A stretch of DNA of 7,606 nt from CAXSEF01 sp050920955 (lineage in GTDB: Bacteria; Pseudomonadota; Alphaproteobacteria; Acetobacterales; Acetobacteraceae), in the NCBI GenBank assembly GCA_050920955.1, contig JBPBQS010000182.1, forward strand, positions 1 through 7,606. The letters run 5' to 3'. The notes below the pieces were generated by a model that saw nothing but the letters and a program-made list of their open reading frames with translations, was not told the origin of the DNA and made no database searches. The position numbers were made by a program, and so were the translations under genes. Shown here piece by piece: positions 1 to 6,233 of the stretch (its first letter is position 1; the number at the start of each line of letters is the position of its first letter).

Positions 1-76
1 CCCCGCCCCCGGAATCGCGTCCCGGATCGTGCCCCGGACCGGGCCGCGCTCCGCTCCTGTCCGCCGCCTCAGACAT
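1..76 (-). CDS. ftsX: Cell-division ABC transporter permease FtsX, N-terminal fragment
   Basis: A minus-strand ATG lies inside the last codons of ftsE, sharing the eight bases ATGTCTGA with it, and opens a frame with no stop up to the window edge. Only 25 residues are visible, beginning MSEAADRSGARPG. They are hydrophilic and rich in Gly, Arg and Pro, as expected for the cytoplasmic tail that precedes the first membrane helix of FtsX. No membrane segment or extracellular loop is reached, so identification rests on position: ftsX almost always follows ftsE directly and is translationally coupled to it. FtsX is the integral-membrane partner of FtsE; together they activate periplasmic cell-wall hydrolases at the septum. 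The gene is cut by the window, not visibly broken. Another coupled gene is possible but unlikely. Confidence 0.72.
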   Translation of the reverse strand, partial: MSEAADRSGARPGPGHDPGRDSGGG

Positions 77-782
77 CGGAGACCAGCCGCCCGCGGTCCA
101 GCCGCAGCGCGCGCCCCGGATGGCGCTCCACCAGCCCCTCGTTGTGGGTGGCCACCACGATCGTCGTCCCCAGCCTGCGCATCTCGCCGAGCAGCTGCAT
201 CAGCCGCATCGCCTGCACGTCGTCGAGGTTGCCGGTCGGCTCGTCGGCCAGCAGCAGCTCCGGCCGCGTGACCACGGCGCGCGCGATCGCCACCCTCTGC
301 TGCTCGCCCCCCGAGAGCTGCGCCGGCCGCGCCCCCGCCTGCCGCGTCAGCCCCACCCAGCCCAGCATCTCCGCGACGTCGGCCGCGACCTCCGCCTCCG
401 CGTGCCCCGCGAGCCGCAGCGGCAGCGCCACGTTGTCGTGCGCCGACAGGTGCGGCAGGAGGCGGAAATCCTGGAACACCACGCCGATCCTGCGCCGCAG
501 CCGCGGCAGCAGCCTGCGCTGCGCCACCCCCCGGCGCTGCCCCGGGCGCGGCCCGGGATACGGCCCGATCTCGTGGCCCAGCAGGTGCACCCGCCCCCGC
601 GACGGCAGCGCCGCCAGCGTCAGCAGCCGCAGCAGGCTCGTCTTGCCCGCCCCCGACGGCCCCATCAGCCAGCGGAACCCCCCCGCCGGCAGGGAGAAGC
701 TGACGTCCTCGAGCGCCGCGTGCTCCGCGCCGCGCCCCCCCGGCGCCGCGTAGCTCAGCCCCACGTGCTCCAGCCGCACCAT
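69..782 (-). CDS. ftsE: Cell-division ATP-binding protein FtsE
   Basis: This 237-residue ABC ATPase carries Walker A GPSGAGKTS (41-49), Q-loop VVFQDF (101-106), signature LSGGEQQRV (156-164), Walker B LLLADEP with catalytic Glu181, and switch His213 in ATHNE. In FtsE the cycle drives FtsX and its murein-hydrolase partners at the divisome rather than transporting a solute. The wording around the Q-loop (IGVVFQDFRLL) and ADEPTGNLD is typical of FtsE; LolD or MacB are alternatives, but LolD normally pairs with LolC/E and the coupled downstream start fits FtsX. The start is the ATG giving MVRLEHVGLSY, seven bases after a run of seven G that can serve as ribosome-binding site; the open frame extends further upstream but that part does not look like FtsE. 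Residues about 73-92 hold an Arg/Pro-rich insertion of roughly a dozen residues relative to the E. coli protein as I remember it. Confidence 0.93.
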   Translation of the reverse strand: MVRLEHVGLSYAAPGGRGAEHAALEDVSFSLPAGGFRWLMGPSGAGKTSLLRLLTLAALPSRGRVHLLGHEIGPYPGPRPGQRRGVAQRRLLPRLRRRIGVVFQDFRLLPHLSAHDNVALPLRLAGHAEAEVAADVAEMLGWVGLTRQAGARPAQLSGGEQQRVAIARAVVTRPELLLADEPTGNLDDVQAMRLMQLLGEMRRLGTTIVVATHNEGLVERHPGRALRLDRGRLVSDV

Positions 783-941
783 GCCCGCGCCCCCCCGCCG
801 CGCGCCGCCCCGCGCGCCGCGCGCCACCATAGCCGCGTGCGCCGCGAACCACCCACCACAACCGCGCGCCCCGCACCGCGCGCCCCGTCCTGCGCGCCAT
901 GCCATTGCCAATCCGCCCGCCGCTGGCGACACTCCGCCGTC
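783..941. promoter_or_regulatory. Divergent intergenic region between ftsE and the zinc-ribbon gene
   Basis: This 159-base gap separates two genes that point away from each other, so it must hold promoters for both unless transcription starts further off. The best plus-strand candidate is TTGCCA at 905-910, then 17 bases, then GACACT at 928-933; the -35 matches five of six consensus bases but the -10 only three, and it would leave a leader of just a few bases. I see no convincing minus-strand promoter; the only aid to translation there is the G run before ftsE. The rest is low-complexity CG-rich sequence. Confidence 0.25.
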
Positions 942-1493
942 ATGCGCATCACCTGCCCGGCCTGCAACGCCAGCTACGAGGTGCCCGACGCCATGCTCGT
1001 CGCGGGCCGCGCCGTGCGCTGCGCCCGCTGCATGCGCGAGTGGGAGCCGCCCCTCCCGTCCCCCGCCCCCGCGGAGGCCCCGGCGAGCCCCGCCTTCGAG
1101 CCCCACGCCCCGGAGCCCGCCGCGTTCGAGCCCTCCGCGTTCGAGATCGACGGCTTCGCGCTCCCCCCGCCCGACCGCCCGCGCTTCACCGACGAGGACC
1201 TCGACCGCACCCCCGCCCCGAAGTCCCCCGCCTGGCGCGGCGTCCTGCTCCCGAACGACGAGGCCCGCCCGCCGGCCGCCACCGGGCGGCGCGACGGCTG
1301 GGTCGGCTGGCTGGCCAGCGCCGTGCTGCTCGCCGCCCTCGCCGGCGCCGCCATCGCCTGGCGTGGCCCGGTGCAGCACGCCTGGCCGCCCAGCACACGG
1401 CTCTACGCGGCGCTCGGTCTCAGGCAGGCAAGGCCAGAGGCTCTGCCTCTGGACTCCGCCAAAGGCTCGCCTTTGGAATCCCACTCAAAGTAG
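942..1493 (+). CDS. MJ0042-type zinc-ribbon membrane protein with a repeat-derived C-terminus
   Basis: The 183-residue product opens with MRITCPACNASYEVPDAML, and the four ligands Cys5, Cys8, Cys27 and Cys30 (CPAC and CARC) form the MJ0042/zinc_ribbon_4 fold, typically followed by Trp34. An acidic Pro/Ala-rich linker with AFEP repeats (51-72) follows, then one membrane helix at about 120-140 (WVGWLASAVLLAALAG). The topology suggests a cytoplasmic zinc ribbon anchored in the inner membrane; the function of the family is unknown to me. The chosen ATG puts the zinc ribbon at the extreme N-terminus as in relatives; no good ribosome-binding site precedes it. Residues from about 161 onward and the TAG stop are encoded by a dispersed hairpin repeat, so the natural C-terminus has probably been replaced or extended. 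It is divergent from ftsE and convergent with the TIGR02302 gene. Confidence 0.85.
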   Translation: MRITCPACNASYEVPDAMLVAGRAVRCARCMREWEPPLPSPAPAEAPASPAFEPHAPEPAAFEPSAFEIDGFALPPPDRPRFTDEDLDRTPAPKSPAWRGVLLPNDEARPPAATGRRDGWVGWLASAVLLAALAGAAIAWRGPVQHAWPPSTRLYAALGLRQARPEALPLDSAKGSPLESHSK

Positions 1494-1552
1494 AGGGTTT
1501 CCAAAGGGCTCGGCCCTTTGGCGGGTCCGGGCAGGGCCCGGCCTTGCTTCCT
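1424..1552. repeat. Four-hairpin dispersed repeat, copy 1
   Basis: Four perfect hairpins stand in series: CCAGAGGC/GCCTCTGG (1434-1452, 3-base loop), CCAAAGGC/GCCTTTGG (1459-1476, 2-base loop), CCAAAGGGC/GCCCTTTGG (1501-1521, 3-base loop) and CCGGGC/GCCCGG (1527-1541). The ends are inverted: GCAAGGCC near 1428-1435 and GGCCTTGC at 1541-1548. The stretch 1453-1482 is identical to 6136-6165 and 1519-1545 matches 6203-6229 with two differences, so this is a repeat family and not chance palindromes. It lies between convergent genes and abuts the TAG of the minus-strand TIGR02302 gene; on the plus strand it is partly translated. It could be a REP/BIME-like or MITE-like element, or a bidirectional transcript-end structure. 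It has no T tract typical of an intrinsic terminator. Exact boundaries are approximate. Confidence 0.85.
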
Positions 1553-4382
1553 ACGGCTTCAGCAGCCGCCCGATGTAGTCCAGCTCGTCCTGCGGCCTGG
1601 CCCGGTCCGCCCCCCGCCGGCGCAGCTCGTCCTGCAGGTCGCGCGAGCGCGCCTGCTCCGCCTGGTCCGGCACGTGGACGTCGTCGCCGTCGCTGATCCC
1701 GTGCCCGCCGTCCTGCGTCAGCCGCCCGAGCGGGTCGCGCTGCACCTTCCTGGACCGCCCCGCCTTGCCCGGCTTGCCGCTGTCCCCGCCCTCGCCGTCG
1801 CCCTCCTGCGGGTCGTCGCCCTTTCCGTCGCCCGCCTGCTGCCCGTCCTTGCCGTTCTTGGACTCGGACAGCCCGAACTGGCGCTGCATGGTCTTGCCCA
1901 TCTCCTGCCCGCCCTTGCGCAGGTCCGCGACCGCGCGCTGCTCCGCCTCGCGCGCCGCGTCGTCGTGCCCCGCCTTGAGCGCATCCTCGGCCTGCTGCAT
2001 CGCCTGGTCCGCGTCGCCCAGGCTCTTCGGCACCGACCCCGCCGAGTCCCCGAACTGCTGCATCAGCTCGCCCAGCGCGCGCCGCATCGCCCGCTGCACC
2101 CGCCCCTCGGCGTCGCGCGTCGGAGGCGGCACGGCGGCCTGCGCGCCCGGCACCCCGCCCGGCACCGGCGCGCCCGGCCCCTGTCCCTGCTGCTGCGGCC
2201 CCTTCTGCGCGCCCCCCGGCCGCGCCCCCGGCGGCCCCGCGCTCCCCGGCTGCGGCCCGGCGGCGCCCTGCTGCGAGTCCTGCCCGTCCGGCCCCGCCTT
2301 GCCCGCGCCCGGCGCCGTCTGCCCACCCTGCCGCGAATCCTGCCGCCCCGGATCGCGCCCCGCCTCGCTGCCCTGCTCCCTGCCGCGCCCCTGCGCGGTG
2401 TCGAGCAGCCCGCCCTCGCGCTTGAGCAGGTCCTGCACCGCGTCCTTCGCCGTCTGCGCGCGCTCGGAGTCCTGCTTGTCGCCCGCCTTGCCGCCCTTGG
2501 CCTGCTGCCCGCCCTGCTTCGCCGCGTCGTCGAGCGCCTGCATCTGCTTCTGCAGCTCGTCCATCTTGCGCTCGGCGTCCTCGACGCGCCCCTGCTTCGC
2601 CGCGTCCTCCATGTCGCGCAGCATCTTGTCCAAGTCGCCCGCATCCATGTGCTGCGCCGCCTCGTCCTTCGGCTGCAGCGTGCCGTCCTTGCGCGCCTGC
2701 TCCAGGAGCGCCTGCATGTGCTCCTTCATCGCCTGGCGCATCGCATCCACGCGCGCCTTCAGCTCCGCCTGCTTCTTCGGGTCGGCCTTGGCCCCCGGAT
2801 CGCGCTTCATCTCGTCGAGCGACTGCCGCACCTGCTCGCGCGCCTGCTCCACCACCCGCGCCGTGCGCTCCACCGCCCCCGCATCGAGCGCCAGCGCCAT
2901 CTCCCACAGCCGCCCCTGCGCCTGCACCACCGCATTCGCCGGCCCGTCCTCCTCGGACAGCAGCGAGGCGATCGTGCTCATCCCCAGATAGACGCCCAGG
3001 TTCGCCCCGAACGCCTCGGGCGAGTCCGCCAGCCCGCGCAGGTCGCCCACCACCGGCTCGCGATGCCCCGGATCGAGCGTCAGCCGCCGCCGCGCCGCGA
3101 TCAGCGCCCGCGCCAGCGGGTTGGTGAACGCCCGCTCCGGCAACGTGAACCGCGCCGCCTCGGACCGCCCCGCCATCCCCAGCCCGTCGCGCCCGACCAG
3201 CATCGCCGTGACCGCCAGCCCCGCCCACGGATTGGCCGACAGGTCCGGCGCCGCCACCCCGTGCGCATCCTTCGGCGCCCCCGGCAGCGGGATCGCCACC
3301 ACCGAGGCCGCATCCCCCGGCCGCGCATCGAGCCGCAGCTCCACGTCCAGCCCCGCCACGCCGTACCGGTGCGACACCTGCCACGGCAGCCGCGTGCGCA
3401 CATCCGCCGCCCCGCCGCGCGCCGGCGCCGGCCCGGGCTCCGCCGCCCACGCCACGACCGGCGCCTCGTCCGCCACCACGTCGAGCGACCAGGCCGCGAC
3501 TTCCCCCCCGCCGCGCCGCACCGACAGCGCCCCGCCCGCGTCGAGCACCCGCTCCAGCTGCCAGCTCGTCGGATCGAGCGCCACAAACGCCTGCGTCGCC
3601 TTGCCCAGCACCAGCGTCGGCGCCGCGCTCCCCCCCGTCAGGCTGACCTGCAGCTTCGAGCCCTGCGGCACGCTGACATGCGCCGGCGGGCTCGCGGGAT
3701 GGAGGAACACCGGCGGCAGCCCGGTGGACGGCGGCGGCGTGATCCACGCCTGCAGCACCGGCGCCACGACAGGCGGCCCGGGCGGCAGGGCAGGGGTGAA
3801 CGCCGCCGCCAGCCGCGGCCCCGTGTCCGGCCCCGCCACCACCAGCGACGCCGCCAGCCCCACGATCACCAGCCCCCGCAGCGCCCGCAGATCCCGCCCC
3901 GCGAGCACCGACCGCGGCGCCCCCACCCGCAGCCGCCCCAACTGCGCCGCCGCCCGCGCCACGTGCGCCCCCCACAACGGGTCCGCGCCCGCCGCGTCGC
4001 CCGCCCCCGCCGGCCGGTCCGCGAGCACCCGCAGCGGCTGGTGCCGCAGCCCCGACGCCACCTCCAGCCTGCGGTCCACCTCGCCCGCCGCCGGCGCGCG
4101 CAGCGGCCGCACCTCCCGCCACAGCAGCAGCAGAACCCCCGCCGGCACCGCCAGCGTCAGCGCCGCGCGCCCCTCTGCCGGCAGCACCGCCACCCCGCCC
4201 AGCAGCGCCACGGCCGAGTACCCCCCGACCAGCGCCGCCGCCGGCCACGCCGCCGGCCACAGCCGCTCGGCCCACAGCACCGCGCGCGCCTGCCCCCGCT
4301 TGCGCCCCAGCCGCGCCACCGCCCCGCGCGGCAGCCCCCCGACGCCCCCGCCCTCGCCGCCGGAAGGCGCCGCGCCGCTCAC
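1551..4382 (-). CDS. TIGR02302 (DUF4175) family large membrane protein
   Basis: The 943-residue product has the layout of the alphaproteobacterial TIGR02302 family. Two membrane helices lie near the N-terminus (about 42-66 and 72-88) and a third at about 168-184. A periplasmic-looking region with a Pro-rich entry (ITPPPSTGLPPVF, about 214-226) follows, then helical, charged, coiled-coil-like sequence (about 500-622), a Gly/Gln/Pro low-complexity stretch (about 625-755) and a conserved tail. The tail, with DPLGRL, VPDQAEQARSRDLQDELRRR and ELDYIGRLL, is what I recognise most clearly. The role of the family is not established to my knowledge. The start is GTG at 4382-4380: its GTGA overlaps the lysA stop, which implies translational coupling, and no ATG occurs before residue 468. 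The N-terminal part before residue 35 is Gly-rich and poorly constrained. The stop sits directly against repeat copy 1. Confidence 0.9.
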   Translation of the reverse strand: MSGAAPSGGEGGGVGGLPRGAVARLGRKRGQARAVLWAERLWPAAWPAAALVGGYSAVALLGGVAVLPAEGRAALTLAVPAGVLLLLWREVRPLRAPAAGEVDRRLEVASGLRHQPLRVLADRPAGAGDAAGADPLWGAHVARAAAQLGRLRVGAPRSVLAGRDLRALRGLVIVGLAASLVVAGPDTGPRLAAAFTPALPPGPPVVAPVLQAWITPPPSTGLPPVFLHPASPPAHVSVPQGSKLQVSLTGGSAAPTLVLGKATQAFVALDPTSWQLERVLDAGGALSVRRGGGEVAAWSLDVVADEAPVVAWAAEPGPAPARGGAADVRTRLPWQVSHRYGVAGLDVELRLDARPGDAASVVAIPLPGAPKDAHGVAAPDLSANPWAGLAVTAMLVGRDGLGMAGRSEAARFTLPERAFTNPLARALIAARRRLTLDPGHREPVVGDLRGLADSPEAFGANLGVYLGMSTIASLLSEEDGPANAVVQAQGRLWEMALALDAGAVERTARVVEQAREQVRQSLDEMKRDPGAKADPKKQAELKARVDAMRQAMKEHMQALLEQARKDGTLQPKDEAAQHMDAGDLDKMLRDMEDAAKQGRVEDAERKMDELQKQMQALDDAAKQGGQQAKGGKAGDKQDSERAQTAKDAVQDLLKREGGLLDTAQGRGREQGSEAGRDPGRQDSRQGGQTAPGAGKAGPDGQDSQQGAAGPQPGSAGPPGARPGGAQKGPQQQGQGPGAPVPGGVPGAQAAVPPPTRDAEGRVQRAMRRALGELMQQFGDSAGSVPKSLGDADQAMQQAEDALKAGHDDAAREAEQRAVADLRKGGQEMGKTMQRQFGLSESKNGKDGQQAGDGKGDDPQEGDGEGGDSGKPGKAGRSRKVQRDPLGRLTQDGGHGISDGDDVHVPDQAEQARSRDLQDELRRRGADRARPQDELDYIGRLLKP

Positions 4383-5740
4383 CCCCGCCCGCCCGCGCGC
4401 CGCAGCCCGGCCTCCGCCGCCCCCCGCTCCGGCAGGATGTCGCGCGCCCACAGCGACTCCACCGGCGCGCGCGGCAGGATCAGCTGCGCCCGCCCGTCCT
4501 CGACCATCACCGCCGCCGCCCCCGGCCTCGCATTGTACCCCGAGCTCATCACCGCCCCGTACGCCCCCGCGTCCAGCACCGCGACCAGCGCCCCCTCCGC
4601 CAGCGCCGGCAGCCTGCGCCCCCGCGCCAGGATGTCCGCGCTTTCGCACACCGGCCCGACCACCTCCGCCGGGCTCGCCTCGCCCCCCGCGTCCACGGCC
4701 CCCACCGCCAGCACCCCGTGCCACGCGTCGTAGAGCGCCGGCCGCGCCAGCTCCGTCATCGCCGCGTCCAGCACCACGAACCTGTGCCCCCCGCTCCGCT
4801 TCGCCCGCACCACCGACGCGAGCAGCACCCCCGCCGGCCCCACCAGCCACCGCCCCGGCTCGACCATCAGCCGCACGCCCAGCCCGCCCAGCTCCGCCCG
4901 GATCGCCCCCGCCCAGACCTCCGGCGACCCCGCCGCCTCGTCGCGGTACGAGATCCCCAGGCCCCCCCCGCAGTCCACGACCTCGACCGCGTGCCCCGCC
5001 GCCCGTATCTCGCCCACCAGCCCCGCGACCCGCCGATACGCCGCCCGGAACGGCCCCCCCTCTGCGATCTGGCTCCCGATGTGCACCGCGAGCCCGACCG
5101 GCCGCACCCCCGCCATCCCCGCCGCCCGCGCGTACAGCGCCACGGCCTCCCCGTAGGCGATGCCGAACTTGTCGCCCGCCCGCCCCGTGCTGATCTTCTC
5201 GTGCGTGCCCGCGTCCACGTCCGGGTTCACCCGCAGCGCCACCGGCACCACCCGCCCCATCGCCGCCGCGATCCTCGACAGCGCCTCAAGCTCCTCCGCG
5301 CTCTCGACGTTGACCTGCCCCACGCCCTCCGACGCCGCGAGCCGCAGCTCCTCGTCCGTCTTCCCCACCCCCGAGAACACGATCTCCCCGGCCGCCACCC
5401 CAGCCCGCCTGGCCCTCAGCAGCTCCCCCGCGCTGACCACGTCCGCGCCGAGCCCCTCCTCGCGCAGCACCCGCAGCACCGCCAGGTGGTCGTTCGCCTT
5501 CACCGCGTAGTGCACCGCGACGTCCTGCCCCGCGAACGCCGCCCGCAGCGCCCGCGCCCGCGCCCGCAGCGTCCCCGCCCCGTACACCCAGCAAGGCGTG
5601 CCGAACTCCGCCGCCACCCCCGCCAGGCTCACGCCCTCCAGCAGCAGCCCGTCGCGCGCATGCATCGCGAGCTGCGACCGCCGCGCCAGCAGCTCGGCCG
5701 GGCAGGGGTCGCTGTCTGGGTCGTGCGCGGGCTTGTCCAT
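4379..5740 (-). CDS. lysA: Diaminopimelate decarboxylase
   Basis: LysA removes CO2 from meso-diaminopimelate to give L-lysine, the last step of the pathway; it is a cytosolic PLP enzyme of the alanine-racemase-fold group. The 453-residue protein shows the PLP lysine in HYAVKAN (Lys81), HIGSQ (220-224), the phosphate-binding GGGLGISY (258-265), EPGR (294-297), the substrate and dimer-interface motif CESAD (Cys365, Glu366) and AYGAVMSSGYN (393-403) with PLP-contacting Tyr394. All key residues are present. The length is slightly above the usual ~420 because of a hydrophilic N-terminal stretch; the ATG at 5740 has no clear ribosome-binding site, and Met27 (5662) is an alternative closer to the family start. 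The stop overlaps the GTG of the TIGR02302 gene by four bases, so the two are probably one transcript. Confidence 0.97.
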   Translation of the reverse strand: MDKPAHDPDSDPCPAELLARRSQLAMHARDGLLLEGVSLAGVAAEFGTPCWVYGAGTLRARARALRAAFAGQDVAVHYAVKANDHLAVLRVLREEGLGADVVSAGELLRARRAGVAAGEIVFSGVGKTDEELRLAASEGVGQVNVESAEELEALSRIAAAMGRVVPVALRVNPDVDAGTHEKISTGRAGDKFGIAYGEAVALYARAAGMAGVRPVGLAVHIGSQIAEGGPFRAAYRRVAGLVGEIRAAGHAVEVVDCGGGLGISYRDEAAGSPEVWAGAIRAELGGLGVRLMVEPGRWLVGPAGVLLASVVRAKRSGGHRFVVLDAAMTELARPALYDAWHGVLAVGAVDAGGEASPAEVVGPVCESADILARGRRLPALAEGALVAVLDAGAYGAVMSSGYNARPGAAAVMVEDGRAQLILPRAPVESLWARDILPERGAAEAGLRRAGGRG

Positions 5741-5790
5741 CGCCCAGAGATAACGGTTCGCCCGCGCCCCCTACAAGGCCGCGCCCCCGC

Positions 5791-6084
5791 TCACCGCCGC
5801 CGCAGGTTCTCCCCGCCGTACAGCGACGGCGGCGTATACGGCAGCCCCGTGCCCGGCAGCGCCTCGGTGAACGGCGCGCCGTACACGTCGAGGTTCCCCG
5901 CCCGCGGCGGCGGCGGCGCGGCCGTCGCCTGCGGGGACGGTCCGACATTGAGCGCCGGCCCCGACAGCCCGCTGCCGAACGCCCCCGCGCCCGGCGCAGG
6001 CGCGTTGACCATCGGCGGCGGCACCACCTGCGCCACGGCAGGGCCGGCAAGGAACAGGGCAAGGCAGAACGCGGGAAGGCGCAT
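5791..6084 (-). CDS. Small secreted Pro/Gly-rich protein of unknown function
   Basis: This 97-residue product begins MRLPAFCLALFLAGPAVAQ, a classic Sec signal peptide with cleavage expected after Ala18 (AVA-Q). There is no lipobox Cys at the junction, so the mature part should be free in the periplasm or exported. The mature 79 residues are low-complexity Pro/Gly/Ala sequence ending with an Arg-rich GGENLRRR; no known domain is visible. The ATG at 6084 is chosen because GGAGA stands seven bases before it and a proper signal peptide starts there. The frame stays open up to an ATG at 6135, but that extension would be read from repeat copy 2 and disrupts the signal peptide. It lies 50 bases upstream of lysA on the same strand and is probably co-transcribed. 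I do not recognise the family. Confidence 0.72.
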   Translation of the reverse strand: MRLPAFCLALFLAGPAVAQVVPPPMVNAPAPGAGAFGSGLSGPALNVGPSPQATAAPPPPRAGNLDVYGAPFTEALPGTGLPYTPPSLYGGENLRRR

Positions 6085-6104
6085 CGCGGGGTCTCCGGTC
6101 AGAA

Positions 6105-6233
6105 GGAAGCAAGCAAGCATGAGGCTCCGCCTCAAACTCCGCCAAAGGCTCGCCTTTGGAATCCCCTACTCAAGTGAACGGTTTCCAAAAGCCCCCGGCC
6201 TCTGGCGGGTTCGGGCAGGGCCCGACCTTACCT
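6105..6233. repeat. Four-hairpin dispersed repeat, copy 2
   Basis: This copy aligns end to end with the repeat at 1424-1552. Its hairpins are TGAGGC/GCCTCA (6120-6134), CCAAAGGC/GCCTTTGG (6142-6159, identical to copy 1), CCAAAAGCC/GGCCTCTGG (6185-6205) and TCGGGC/GCCCGA (6211-6225). The third stem is imperfect as plus-strand RNA, but as minus-strand RNA all nine positions pair, two as G-U. Ends are degenerate: GGAAGCAAGCAAG on the left and ACCTTACCTC on the right, opposite GGCCTTGCTTCC in copy 1. It fills the space between the methyltransferase and the small secreted protein gene, both minus-strand, and its right end contains the methyltransferase stop codon. Possible roles are 3'-UTR stabiliser, attenuator between two genes, or remnant of a mobile element. 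Confidence 0.83.

Noticed and set aside
783..1484. N-terminal extension of ftsE to an upstream start
   Set aside because: The extension is Gly/Arg-rich, runs across the whole zinc-ribbon gene on the opposite strand, and FtsE proteins begin at the MVRLEHV-like position.
1501..1541. Repeat copy 1 as an ordinary intrinsic terminator
   Set aside because: The hairpins are strong, but neither strand has the following T tract; termination may still occur by another mechanism.
1424..1552. Hairpin series as a CRISPR array
   Set aside because: The units are unequal palindromes without regular spacers, and no cas gene is present.
1420..4275. Long minus-strand open frame out of register with the TIGR02302 gene
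   Set aside because: The product is almost entirely Gly/Ala/Arg and overlaps a recognised gene on the same strand; it is a composition artefact.
1518..4733. Very long plus-strand open frame antisense to the TIGR02302 and lysA genes
   Set aside because: Its product is Arg/Pro/His-rich low complexity without any domain, the usual by-product of antisense frames in extreme-GC DNA; the minus-strand frame shows clear families.
6085..6135. Longer form of the small secreted protein starting in repeat copy 2
   Set aside because: The extra residues come from the repeat, bury the signal peptide, and the inner ATG has a good ribosome-binding site.
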